Shown here: piece after piece, positions 38,641-50,880 of the stretch
Layout of the letters: every line of letters starts with the position of its first letter
Numbering within the stretch: the stretch's first letter is position 1
Origin: Ziziphus jujuba
Lineage: Eukaryota; Streptophyta; Magnoliopsida; Rosales; Rhamnaceae
Assembly (NCBI RefSeq): GCF_031755915.1
Contig: NC_083386.1
Location: 13,662,501-13,726,500 of the forward strand
DNA length: 64,000 nucleotides
Direction of reading: 5' to 3'
Program-made: the position numbers and the translations under genes
Notes under the pieces: model-generated
What the model was told of the DNA's origin: nothing
Databases searched by the model: none
What the model saw: only the letters and a program-made list of their open reading frames with translations

Positions 38641-40234
38641 TTTAAAAAAAAAAAAAAAAGGTTTTCTCTTTGCTATATATATATATAATCACAAAAACTA
38701 GACCTCTTTTAGCTTTCCTTTCTTTCTTTCCCGATTATTTTTTAACTATATAACGAACAATTATACTGCTTTTCTTTTTCCTTTTTCTCTTCTTTTTTTT
38801 TTCATTCAATTTAATAAATTTTAAAAAGAAAAAAAAGTTTTCTTTTGTTTATAATTAGTATAAAGAGCATAAGATGTTAGACCATCCCAGTTTAATTGCG
38901 ACCCCTAAAAATTCAAAATCCAAACAAAGCGAATATTATTATTAAAGTATAAGGAAAATTTTGCTGGAAAGTTTTATTTTCTTTATTTGAAAATGGAATT
39001 TAGTATCAGAACATAAAGTTATCATCGGACGGTTATTATTAATTGAGCAATCCCAATATTAAAAATAAAAAAAACAAAAACAAAAACAAAATCTAGACAG
39101 TCCTAAAGAAATAATTTATTTTTTTGAACCCATATTTTGTAAGGCTTATATTTTTGATTTTTTGTTTTCCTTATCGTTGAAAAAATTAAGCATGCATGAA
39201 TGATAAATGACTATTATGATAATAATATTCATTTATAAGGGCAAAAATAAAAACATAAATAAATGCAATTAGTTTTTAATTTAGTAGTAATGTATCATTT
39301 AGTAACATGATTGGTTTTTAATCTTTTTTATTTTGTATTTTTTACCTAATTGTAGATAATTTGCTTGTCTCAAATATTAGTTAATGGTATTTATAATTTG
39401 TTAAATACATCTTAATCAATCATAAATTTCAAAAGGAAAAGAAATTGAAAAATAATACAATTTGAAATTGTGTTCAATTTGATGTTTATAACTAGTTTTT
39501 ATGCTTAAACAAACTTTAGCTGCCACTAAAATATACTTAAAGAAGCAAGTTATACACATTTACATATAAAGAAATAAATAAAAACTAAAAAACAAAACTG
39601 AAAACCAATAATATTGCCAAGCGGTTTCAATTTAGTAATTTTGTTTTTAAGAGACTTAAAGTTTATAACATAAGTTAAAGTAGACCTTTTAATAAAATAT
39701 TGAAACAAAAAACACAAATGCCTTTTTTTTTTTTTTTTAATCATCTACAACAATTTCTCAAACTTTAATATTTTAAATCTAAGACTTTCCAAATATAAAA
39801 GCAAATAACATACCAATTAAGTTAACTCAACCAAAATCAAAAGGAAGGGTTGACAATTTCTTCTTTAAACTTTGGCATGATGACAATTTGGCCAACTTTT
39901 TTTTTTTTCTTTCTTAAATAAAAGCAAATTTTACGAAAGACTAAATAAAATTACAACTTGTAATCCAAATCAAAAGTTGCAGCCTCCTTGGCACATCCTC
40001 CATCCAAATTTCATAAAATCAACGCAGAATGCATATTTAGATAGTCCATGAGCTATTTTATTAGTTTCTCTGCTAGAAAAAATAAAATTAAAATTACATG
40101 AAACCTTAATTTGTTTTCAATATCATCTATAAAACACAATCCAACCCCAAATAGCCTTCATAAGGAAAAAAAAAATAAAATAAAATAAAAAGAGGATTCA
40201 CAGCCGCTTTGGAATTGGATTCGATTATTCCACC
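38641..40234. other. AT-rich intergenic DNA
   Basis: Poly(T), poly(A) and short low-complexity frames only. No gene, RNA or element end was resolved. Confidence 0.55.
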
Positions 40235-40243
40235 CTCAGTTTC

Positions 40244-41212
40244 GAGAAAATCTTGCATGCAGCGGTGGTACCAGGTCAGCCGGTACCACTCCAACTCATT
40301 TCATGCCACGTGTTAAAAATACCGTATCAGATCAATTTATCATCTCATTATCATCTTAATTATTTTTTTTAAGAATGAAATCTTTTTGCACGCGCTGGTT
40401 TATCTTCCTCGTCCTGCCCTTCCAGGGCTTACAGATCCATTTATCTGCACATTTCAACCTAAGCTACAAATCCTTTAAAAGAATTAAAAGTTAAAAAAAA
40501 TAAAGAAAAATAGTATTATTAATCTTCTTTGATGTGCCTTTGTTTGATTGTTCGTCTTTTTTTTTCCCATAAAAAAATGCATTACTTTTCTATGTGTGTA
40601 TTACCATTTTTTGTTTTTATGAAGCTTCACAGCTTAACTCTCTCTATCTCTCTTTGTATTTCTCTATATTCTCTGTTCTTCATTTTTTTTTTCTTTTTTG
40701 GCTCTTTTAAAGTTTATATTAAAAAAAAAACAAAAAAAAAAAAGCCCAAAAAGAAAGGGTTTGGTTGAGATTCAGATTTAATGAAGCTAAGGTTGTTTGA
40801 AGCCATGGCGACACCCAATCTGTATTCGTTTTTTGACCTCTCAGATTTAGAGAAAAAAAATCCGCTTTCTTTTTTGTCCTTTTCATTTGAGCTTTGTTTT
40901 TGAAACCTTTGATTGAATCTTGTATTTTCTTAGTTTGTTTGTTCTTCAAAAACCTACCATTACCATAAGCCCATAACAATTTGGTGTTCTTCAATTTCTT
41001 AAGAAATTGACCAGGAGTGGAAGAGAGATCTATAAAAAATGTTAGCTGTAGGAGCCATACGGATGGAAGAAAGAAGTAGTAAAGCGCGTGCAAAAGTTTT
41101 ACATTTTCCAAAAAGAAAATTAGTTGAGCTGATGAGCAGGTATGACATGGCATAAAATTACTTGAAGTGGTACTAAGTGAGCTGGTACCACCGCTGCATG
41201 CAAGATTTTCTC
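40244..41212 (+). mobile_element. Non-autonomous Mutator-like element, copy 1 (possible Pack-MULE)
   Basis: A 969-bp element flanked by a perfect 9-bp TSD, CTCAGTTTC (40235-40243 and 41213-41221). The ends are inverted repeats: 30 bases identical starting GAGAAAATCTTGCATGCAGC, then a less perfect zone to about 65 bases. The subterminal zone holds GGTACC palindromes at both ends. A 9-bp TSD with TIRs of this size points to the Mutator superfamily. The interior has no transposase. It holds a pyrimidine-rich leader-like stretch (TCTCTCTATCTCTC) followed by an ATG frame at 40781-40903 (40 codons, MKLRLFEAMATPNLYSFF...), which suggests a captured gene 5' end. Related to copy 2 at 53911-54919 in the same orientation. 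Confidence 0.88.
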
Positions 41213-41221
41213 CTCAGTTTC

Positions 41222-41704
41222 AACCTCAACACATAAAGCCAAATCACCATTGGCTTGCAATTTGGCCACTTTCCAAAAAAATTGCTTGAAATTGGCAAAA
41301 TTAGTTTTTATACTGATTGTTTTTATTTCATTTTAAAAAATTAATTGTTTATGTAAAGATATGTCTCATCTAAAAATTTTTTAATCAAATTTGATAAAAA
41401 TTGGAAAGAAACTTTTATGACATATTTTGTAAATTTTCCAAAAAATTAAAATTGCAATTTAAGGGAAAATTAACTCTCTCTCTCTCTCTCTCTAGAACTG
41501 CTTTTACAGGTTAATTTCAATTGGACCCCTCAAATTTAGTTTAATTACAAATTGATCCTTTAATTTTGATATAATTCCATCTAGCTCCCCCGTCGTAAAT
41601 CTTCGATTGAATCTAACAGCAGAGGAACAAAAAGGTAATCTTATTCTTCAAAAACTGGCTGCAGGTTTTTCGAGCATTAATGTGCAAATCACAATTTGTA
41701 TCTA
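41222..41704. other. Short spacer between two Mutator-like elements
   Basis: AT-rich DNA with a CT run (about 41472-41493) and dispersed-repeat-like text (CAATTGGACCCCTCAAATTT). No gene is seen. Confidence 0.5.
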
Positions 41705-42413
41705 AAAAATATTGAATAATACTAGGGTACCAACAATTTGTAAAAAAAGATACCAAAATGAGATAAAATCTAACGTGGCATCCAACTAAAAAATTATTAA
41801 AATCCACATCATTGCCATGTCAACAATTGTTTATTAATAAAATTATTTATTTTTAATATTTTATTAAATATCCTATTAGATTAAAAAAAAAAGATAAAAA
41901 TATGAATTAGGTATCACATTCCGGACTTCCTATCTTGCCATCACGGGTAACTTCTATACACTGTTGCCACACCTCCGCCATCTTTCTCCCTACTAGCCAC
42001 AACTGTAGAAAAAATATATATATATATTATTCATGGTATTTTCTCTCAAATGGTGATAAGTATGTTGGATCCAAACAAAAACCAACAGCAGCAGCAACTA
42101 GAAGAATATCTCTAAGGTAAAATTCTTCAAAAGTATGGTAACAGTAGTAAATCTTATTTTTTTTTTTTTTTTCAGATTGTGTTCATTATCTTCTCTCCCA
42201 ATTTGTTGACCACCAAATTTAATTAAAGGAAAAAAAAAAAGGCATTTATGCAATTCTAAATTGTACTTTTTTAGAATAAGTATTGAGTAGTAGAAAATAG
42301 TTTGTAATCTATACATTGAGCATGTATTCTAGTGATTGTATTATACATTGAGTAGTTGCATTGTTAGTTAATTCATTTTTGGGAAATTTCTTATGTGTGC
42401 GATTTTTTGTTAG

Positions 42414-43150
42414 ATAATGGTGTGTAGTAATCACATGAACTTCCAAGATAACGTGAACCAAGTAGTTACCCATGAGCTAATTCATCCATTTGATGATAGC
42501 CATGCTAAGAACTTGGATTGGGCTAATTGCGCTCATCATGCTTGTAGTGAGGTGCGTGTGGGTAGTGAATTGGAGAGAAGAATGCATGACGGTGATGAGA
42601 GTTTGTGAACTCTTACTAGCAGCCAAGGATGGAATGGAAGTGTGGCTCATGAACCTTGCTGGCTACTAAGAAAATTAACTCTCTAATTCACTGGGCTAAG
42701 CAATCTAGTCATAATTTTGATTAAGGCCCTAACCCTTTTGTTCAATTATGCATATATTTTCATCTTAAAGCAATCTTAAATTTGAAACGTTTGATGGCAC
42801 TGATAGCCAATTATATGTATAGTAATTGGAAAGTAAGATCAAGTCGAGATAGGATTAAACTAATTGCCCACCATATAAATTAATACTTGGCTTGTTTTTT
42901 GGGAGAGCCACATCTTCACTGCTAAAGAGAATTTCCTCTGTTTATAATATGTTTATTTAGTTAGTGAGGTGCGCATGGGTGTGACATTAGATTTTTATTT
43001 TTTGTTATTGTTTTCCTGGATATTGCATTTGATAGTGTCTCTTAAATTTATTTGCTTTTTATCGTTTATGATGTGTGCATAACAGATTCTACAGGTCACC
43101 TGAGTGGTGATTGTCACTACAAACGTGAATTGCTTCGAGGTCATGGGCAA
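42414..43150 (+). pseudogene. ATP23: ATP23 metalloprotease gene fragment, left arm (two exon pieces)
   Basis: 42414-42561 follows a good acceptor (TTTTTGTTAG) and encodes a stretch matching the catalytic part of mitochondrial ATP23/Ku70-binding (peptidase M76) proteins, with the zinc motif HELIH (in VTHELIHPFDDSHAKN) and ANCAHHACSEVRV. A second piece, 43095-43150, follows an acceptor CTACAG and reads GHLSGDCHYKRELLRG in the phase expected after the first piece. The N-terminal part and the rest of the C-terminus are missing, and a few codons after RELLRG are deleted. Intact ATP23 is an inner-membrane/intermembrane-space protease that processes Atp6. Introns are retained, so DNA-level capture is implied. 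It is not a functional gene. Confidence 0.82.
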
Positions 43151-45151
43151 GTGAGTTTTCTTCTGTTTATTCTTTACTTGTTTTTGGGTTTTCTCCATAT
43201 TCCAAGGCCTGTCTGCACCATCAATTATAGTTTACTTGTTGGATTCTTAAAAGGAAAGGAAGTATCCCTGAATCCCAAGTCTATTTGCATTTGAAATTTG
43301 AAAGAAGCATTGATTTTTCCCATTTTAAATTTATGTGAGTGAAGTTATTGTATCATATGAATGAATTGCATGCGGATTAGACATTAGGCTAACCCATACC
43401 ATCTCATGGATTGATCCCCAATGTGTTATGAGTTTGAGGGTGATAGATCACATAGGAAGAGTAATTTTGATTGATATTCAATAATTCTTAATGCTTTCAT
43501 AAACTTTTATGGTTGATATTCTATATAACAGATGATTGTCCAACATTCTTTTTATTTTTCATGCTCAAGTAGCTATTCAAGAAATTTGCTCCTTAAGTGA
43601 ACCAGGGATGGACAAATAGGGAGGAGGTTATCCAAATTCAAGTAGGTCTCCCTCAAATAAATTCATTAACTTGGAATGATCATTTGTCCAATAGACTGGT
43701 TAACCTGTGGGCTAGGAAGTTTATTTCTCTTAATTGTGATTTATCTTTTAACTTTTTAAATGTTTCTAGCCTCCCTAATAACATTTGCTCATATGATTTT
43801 GTTGTTGCTTTATATTTATCTATGTAATTCCCTTTTGTATCTTCCTTTTAGAGGCTTATTGTGCTTAATAGCAACATTATTTCATCAAATATTAATAAAG
43901 ATCATAATAGATATTTATGAGAACAATTGATTCATAAATTTAGACACTAATCTATATTCACTGTGTGACATTCAATAATATAAGTTTTTGAATCTTATTC
44001 CAAGCTAAGAAAGAGATTGAATATGGTATTAGCAACTTCATTTGAAGCAATTTGTGTATTTGTTCATTTTTTTGTTAAGAGATGTCAAAGTGTTCGAAGT
44101 TGAGAATTTGATTAAATGTAATTTAATGATCTCTTTATCTTTTACTCTTTTTCTTCTTCATCAATTTGATTGTCCAAATAAAAAATTAAAAAAAGAAGTA
44201 TAAAAGTTAAAGTTACTAATTAATATGGAATTTAACTAATTGATGTTCTTTGTTTTTTCAATTTTCTTTCATATTTAATAGTATTTTCATAATCATCAGA
44301 AAACATATAAGAAAATTAGTCATTTAACATAATGGCACTTTCACTACTAAGGAAAAGAAAACAAAAAAGGCCGTCCAAAAGCTGCTTCCAATGACAAGAC
44401 AAAATAAGCCTCCAAAAGCTATTTCCAATCTATTTCGGCTAGTTGTTCATCCCATCTTTCCTTCTCAAAATTTTGTCATCCTATATACACATTACAAATT
44501 AAATTAGAGCATTAGACAATCATGCGTGATAAAAATTAACAAAGTAAAAATAAGCACACTTGAAGATATTAAAAGTTCATAATTATTGTACAAGTATATA
44601 TATATATATATATATAAAATACCTGAAAATTTCTTCCAAAAATAGGCATAGAATTAGTTTGGTTAGTTATTCCAAACTCTTGTCCATTAACTTGACTAGA
44701 AGAATCACAATATATTTTGTTCAATCCATCCGAAAAAATTTCGTCAACTTTAAAATTTAAGATCTTATTTACCTTATATAAAAAAATAAAAAATAAAAAA
44801 AGTACCAAAATAATTATTAAAATAAGTTAACATCAAATGTTTGAATTGTACCATGAGATTCATTACTATTTTTCGGATTGAAAGACATCAAAATCCTATT
44901 TAAAAAAAAAAAAAAACACAAGTCAAATTATTTTAAGATAAATAATTCTTATATTACTATCAATTTATACCTTAACCATAGTACTCTCTGTGTTCCAAAA
45001 GTTTCAAAATTATAGTAAGGTAAGGATTTTTCATTCATGACCACTACAAAATTTGCTTCATGAGTCATTCTTTTAGATTTTTACAAATTATATAGAGTAG
45101 TGTTAGAAATAATAAATAGTAGTTAATTAAATATTCTTTAAACATATAAGT

Positions 45152-45195
<44 letters not shown>

Positions 45196-45201
45196 TGTAT
45201 A

Positions 45202-46348
45202 GGGATTGTCAACAATAATGATCGACCGCATGGTGAATTTGCGGACCAAAAACATGCCAAAATGCATAACCATTGGATTGTTACATTTTGACATGGATGG
45301 CTTAGATTTAATTGCAACTCACGTGCAAAAAATTGCCCAGGTTCCCCTTCCGGCTTGCTCCCGCTCGCACCACCGTTGCCAAAATTCCCACCCTACCTTC
45401 CTCTTCTCCTCCCATCCTTTGCTTCCACACTTCCACCATTCCAACGGCAGACCTGACCATCTCCTTCTCTGAGACATTTTTCAAATATGCTCATCCTTTA
45501 CCTCTACTTCTTAATTCTTCTTTCATTGCTTCCCTCATTTTTACCTCTTTGTCCTTAACTTCATCTTATTACTCTTTTCATGTTTCGCCCTTTTTTCTTG
45601 TGTATTTTTTGTCTATTTCCCAGCAGTAGCACCTTCTGTATTCTGAAATAAGCTGTTTTTCAAAGTGTCAAACTCTTCATTGTTCCAAAGCCGCTGGTTT
45701 CTTTGTCTTTTGCTTTTGGATCTTTTAAAAAAAAAAAAAAAATCTTAAAGCACTTTCAGAATATGAAAAAAAATAATAATAAAAATAAAAAATTGCACGG
45801 AGACGTGTGATGTTCTTCTGCCTTGGTTACCACACTACCAGAATCTAAAAAAATTACAGCTGTGGAGCCCATCTTTTCTTGTGCCTTGGTTACCAGACTA
45901 CCATCCACTTGATGTAGCTCAACTCGGCTTGACCTCGCCATTATTGTCTGTATGGCTTGTTTTGTTTTTGTTTTTATTTTTATTTTCTTTTTAAATTGGA
46001 AAAAGAGTGATAATACGGCTCACTGCTCATGTCTAAATATCTCTAACAAAGAAAATGAAAAATAAAAAGAGGTCAAAATTTCGAGCGGGGAGGTGGTCAG
46101 GTCTACCGCTGGAATGTTGGAAGTGTGGAAGCAGAGGATGGGAGGAGAAGAGGAAGGTAGGGTGGAAATTTTGGCAACAGTGGTGCGAGCGGGAGCAAGC
46201 TGGAAGGGGAATCTGGAAAATTTTTCTCACGTGAGTTGCAATTAAATCTGAGCCATCTGTTTCAAGTGTAACAATCCAATGGCTATGCATTTTGGCATGT
46301 TTTTTGTCCGTAAATTCACGATGCGGTCGGTCCTTTGTAGACAATCCC
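45202..46348. mobile_element. Nested element with ~260-bp terminal inverted repeats
   Basis: The left end starts GGGATTGTCAACAATAATGA; the right end, inverted, starts GGGATTGTCTACAAAGGACC. The two stay alignable for about 260 bases (to about 45464 and from about 46089), including TGCCAAAATGCATA and ATTGCAACTCACGTG. The interior (about 600 bp) has no transposase. It lies just 3' of the transposase pseudogene, in a (TA)n tract, so the TSD cannot be read. Long TIRs suggest a Mutator-like non-autonomous element. Confidence 0.8.
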
Positions 46349-46379
<31 letters not shown>

Positions 46380-46385
46380 ATTATG

Positions 46386-49300
46386 TTACAAACCTACGTT
46401 CCCTTTTCTTTTTGTTTTTTTCCTTACAATTTGTTCAACTTTAGATTGCTTCCTTTTGAATGGAGGACGACCTTTACTTCGAGCTACCCGGGGAGTAAGA
46501 ACTTTACCACAATTTTTTTAGAAACATCATTATGCTCCGGACCACTTATTATCTCATCACACATATAGGAACATTCATTCATTGACAATTTCATTGTCAA
46601 CTTGTTCTTCATATCATAAATCATATCCATTACCAAATTACACCTATCATCACTATCAGTTGCTAAATCTGCAACTTCACAAAAAGACTTGCACATCTTA
46701 TCAAATCGACATACTTCAGGCATGCTGGTTAAATCAATATAACTTATTTTTTACTTTAGTATGACATCTTTTCACATCCTTTCTCCATTGTCTCAATATG
46801 TACACATTAGGAATGCAATTTATTTTTTTATGAATTAGCACTATAGTCGCATGTTGACATAATATACCTCTAAACTCAAATAGTGGACAATTGCAAGTAA
46901 CTTTAGAGTTCTCTTCATTAAAGTGTATAATGAAGGAAATACGTCGACTGCTTTGTCCAATCATTACATCTTCATTCACTACAAATTGATATGAATTTAC
47001 TGCAACCTCTTTATTTGACAATAACTCACAATAAATTTTTCCTGCTAGCTCTTGTTGAAATTCTTTAAACTTTGTAGTAATATAAACACTTTGATATTAT
47101 TTCTCAATGTCATATCAAGATATGCAAGGGATCCAAGAGTTAAAAGAGATGAAATCTTCATGATTTTCTTTTTCAACCTTATCTCTTAAAGCATTATCAT
47201 ATTGTTACAAAAATTGTTTTAAAAAAGTTTTTGATTCACATACCCATCAAAAAATGCATTCATACTTTCACTACATTGTGTAGTAGACATACCTACCCAA
47301 AAAATATACTTTACAAATACTAGCACCCAACGTTGCCTCTCATTATACAATCCAGATAGCCAGTCATTGGCTTGAAGAGAATACATAGCAATAAACCTAC
47401 TCCAACGATCTTCAAATTCAATCTGCGATAAAGAATCATAAACAATATTATGTAAAGTAAACTTGATACTCACATACTGTTTGTAGGTTCTCAACTTTTC
47501 AAGTACTTTCTTCGTTATATGCCATAAGCACCACCTATGTTGTGCATGAGGAAAACCAATTTCAATTGCATTTTGCATGGCTTTATCCTGATCAGTAATT
47601 ATTGCATTTGAAGCACAGTTATACATACATGAAAGCCAACACTGAAACAATTATATAAATATTTCTGTATCCTCATTTGATATTAAGCCACATCCTGTCC
47701 ATGATGGTTGACTCCCATAAAAGGTGCAAAAGGCATGTCATACTTATTTGTTAAATATGTAGTATCGAATGTCACAACATCCCCAAATTCTTTATATGCA
47801 GCCCTACTCCTTACATCTGCCCAAAATAAATTTTTTATTCGACCCTCATCATCTAAATCCATTGCATAAAAGAAATCTGAATTTTCAACTTGCATTTTCA
47901 AAAAATAATTTTGAATTGCAATAGCATCTCCTTCTCCTAACCTTAACCTTCTGATCTTATCTATATAATTTCTACAATCTTTCTCTAAAATGCCAAATTA
48001 TTATATCCTCCAGCTTCAACTACTAAAGAATTGAAATTCTTGTTCGGCCTTATTCTAGCTTTATCATTTATTTCTAACTTCCTTTGCATATATGGCTTCA
48101 TTACTCTGTAACTTTTGTAATATCATGTCTTACTTGGAGTACTTAATTCATGATTATGCTCAAAAAAGATAAAGCAAACTTGCCACCTTCCATCAGAATA
48201 TATAGCAACTCTAAGCCTTGCCAAACATCTTGTTTTTGTTACTGGATGCATTCTAAAAGTGTTTCTAGATTTACTTCTTTATTGGCCTTGACGTGAGCAA
48301 GAAAATGTGATATATTTCAAACTCTCCGTCATCTCCTTTACTTGATGTTCTCTTGCAAATTTCAAATCCGTTCTTCTTTCCATACATTTTATAGTATTCC
48401 TTTAACTCATCAATCGAGGTAAATAACATTCCAAGTTTAGGGTTTTTTATGTCTTCTAGGGAAAAATTTCTAGTACTTCCAGAGTAAAGTACACATGGGT
48501 ACTCCTTCAAATGATTTGAAGCCGCGTGGATTATTTTTCCACATCAGATAACAGGTCATGCTCTCAACTTACAACCTATTTGTCTCCCAAACACGGTTCC
48601 CTCATATCTCACTCTCTTTCTCCTTCTGCAATCAAACCCTCTCTCTTCTGCAACCAAACATACTTTCTTTTAAACTAAAAAAACCTAGAAATCCTACAAT
48701 CAGTTACAATCAGATTTCTCTATCCCGCCTATTTGTTTTATACCCAAATCAAAGATGGACAACCAAGATTATCTCAATGCGCTCTTTTCTCTTTTCAAAA
48801 AAATTAAAAAAAGGAAACAATGTCAGAGACCAAACCTTCTTTAATAACAACCCAAAATGTAAAAATAATGGAAGTTGAAAATTTTCATTGTTTAAGTAAT
48901 TCAAAAATTGAATTCCCTTTTAAGAAAATACAGTAAACATCCTCAAAAAACACGTATGGCAAACAGGTGTTGATGAATGGATGGGTCATGCTCCACTTTC
49001 TTGTGGAAGAAAAAGTGCTAAGTCTTAGCCCCTTTTGTAAATTATGAGATGTGGTGGTTCCCGATCTATTTGTTGAAGAGAGAGAGCAAGTCTTAGCCCT
49101 TTTTGCAAATTATGGGAGGTGGTGATTTCAAATCTGGTTTTGGGCACGCTTTTGATGGTTTTTCGATGTAGAAGAAAATGGATTTGCATGAGGATGCTGA
49201 TTTATCATCTCAGAAAAGAGAGAGAGAGAGAGGGTTGTTATTGAGCAGTGTTTGGGAGAGAAAGAAACTAATATTGAAGAAAACGACGTGTGATCTGATG

Positions 49301-49661
49301 TGGAAAATTAATCCACACGGCTTCAAATCATTTGAAGGAGTACCCAGGTGTTTAGTACTCTAGGAGTACTGGAAATTTTCCATCTTCTAGCTCTCTTACA
49401 TCTGTTGTATTCTCCATATCTTTGATATCCTGCTTTAATTATTGTTAACAAAATCAAACAAAAAAAAATCAAAACTTAATATAAGTTAAATTTAATTATA
49501 AAAAGAAATAATATCATAAGAATTTAATCATAAACATACCTCAATAACATTTTCAGATTTTGATAGGTTATTTTCAAACATTTCTAACTCAAATTCATCC
49601 GCTTTTTCAAAGAATTGATAAGTTTTTCAATCATTTAAGTGAAATTCAATGCCATTTGGTT
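46386..49661 (-). pseudogene. FAR1/FHY3-MuDR type transposase gene, decayed and interrupted
   Basis: Read on the minus strand the pieces are in family order. First is an N-terminal exon 49540-49661 (start not found, in-frame TGA where a Trp is expected). Next is an exon from about 49433 broken by an inserted element, then a FAR1 DNA-binding domain (about 48270-48459: SIDELKEYYKMYGKKNGFEICKR). The MULE DDE domain follows, with VTFDTTYLTNKYD (47.8 kb), AIITDQDKAMQNAI (47.58 kb) and CSESMNAFF (47.26 kb). A SWIM zinc finger CNCPLFEFRGILCQH comes next (46.87-46.91 kb), and a basic tail GRPPFKRKQSK before TAA at 46386-46388. Frameshifts (about 48.3 kb), nonsense codons (about 47.65 kb, near HHGQ and before LFQCWL) and a frameshift near 46.49 kb break the frame. 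It would have encoded the transposase of the surrounding 10-kb element, or less likely a FRS host gene. Confidence 0.82.
48460..49381. mobile_element. Nested 0.92-kb TIR element inside the transposase exon
   Basis: The ends are GGAAAAATTTCTAGTACTTC and, inverted, GGAAAATTTCCAGTACTCC. Inverted similarity continues for about 90 bases, with CTTCAAATGATTTGAAG, itself a palindrome, in both TIRs. It is flanked by GTCTTCTAG (48451-48459) and ATCTTCTAG (49382-49390), a 9-bp TSD with one mismatch. On the minus strand the transposase reads RELED up to the insertion and LEDIKNPKLG after it, so the element split an exon. The 9-bp TSD fits the Mutator superfamily. No coding capacity of its own is recognised. 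Confidence 0.83.
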
Positions 49662-50559
49662 CTAAAAAGGCAAAAACAAAGAGAGGAAAAATATTAATAA
49701 CATGTAATATAAATAATATAATAGACATAAGAAGAACTTGTTATTTATGAAATGAAAACAATAAATAATACAATAGTTGAATACAATAATCAAATATAAA
49801 CACAAACGTACAAAAACATGATAAGATTGTTTAGGCTATAAAACAAATCATTTTCTTATTTTCAAAACTAAAGTTTCAAACATGATAATCCAACTAAAAG
49901 TTTTTAAATAAAAAGACAAAGAAGAAGAACATAACTCTTAGTTACATAATTCAATAAAAAAAAGATGCTATTGGTTATAGAATATTTATTACCATTTTGA
50001 TAAGAGTTTAGCTTTTAGCAACATCAAAAAAATAATAATAATAACTACATACAATCGTGGATTCCACTATGTGAGAATCACGTGAAAATCACACACACAT
50101 ATATTGTGATAATAGTATGGTATTATAAATCACCACTAAAACCTCCAAAAAAGAGAAAGAAAAAAAAAGTTGGATTGGATCATCTCCATTAACTTAAGCA
50201 TTATGGCACAAAATAAGCAAAATGATCAATTAATAAAGAAGCACATACAAAGTTGAAGTACTTAATTGCCAGTTTTATTCATTTATAAATAAATCTGTAC
50301 ATAAATCCCGTACTGTCTAATAAACAAAGAGACTTTTATTGATTTCAGAGACTCCTTAGGCCGAAAGTCATTCTTATATGCAAACTAAATTATTCTTCTC
50401 TGATCTAAAATTATCATAAAAATCTAAACCCAAAAAATAAAAATAAAAAATAGAAGGCAATAATAAAAAATCCAAAACATTCTAGTGATCTCATTTTAGA
50501 CGTCTAAGAGGAAAGTTATAGCTCAACAGGAATTATGTTAAAGATGAAAAATAAATGGT

Positions 50560-50880
50560 TCAGAGGCAGAGCAGTGAAGATGTAGCTCTCCCAAAAAACA
50601 AGCCAAGTATTAATTAAATGGTGGGCAATTAGTTTAATCCTATATTGACTTAACTAGTAAATTTATCCTTTTTAGACTCAAGTTTACTGTTCATTCTCTT
50701 CCACATACAAAACAGTGGAAATTTTTTTACCAAAAAATAAAAATAATAAAATAAACATATTATAAACAGAGGTAATTTTCTTTAGCAGTGAAGATGTGGC
50801 TCTCCTAAAAAACAAGCCAAGTATTAATTCATATGGTGGGGAATTAGTTTAATCCTATCTCGACTTGATCTTACTTTCCA
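50560..50880. repeat. Partial direct duplication at the inner edge of the right arm
   Basis: The block GCAGTGAAGATGT(A/G)GCTCTCC through AAACAAGCCAAGTATTAATT and GAATTAGTTTAATCCTAT occurs at about 50565-50655 and again at 50785-50875. The second belongs to the inverted arm proper; the first is an extra copy about 220 bp further inside. Confidence 0.85.

Noticed and set aside
42417..42608. A complete small gene with HELIH motif
   Set aside because: The C-terminal SELERRMHDGDESL is read-through of the intron donor; the homology stops at the splice site, so it is a captured exon fragment.
45206..45629. Proline/histidine-rich frames in the long-TIR element
   Set aside because: The same peptide is read from the other TIR in inverse orientation; it is TIR sequence with no known domain.
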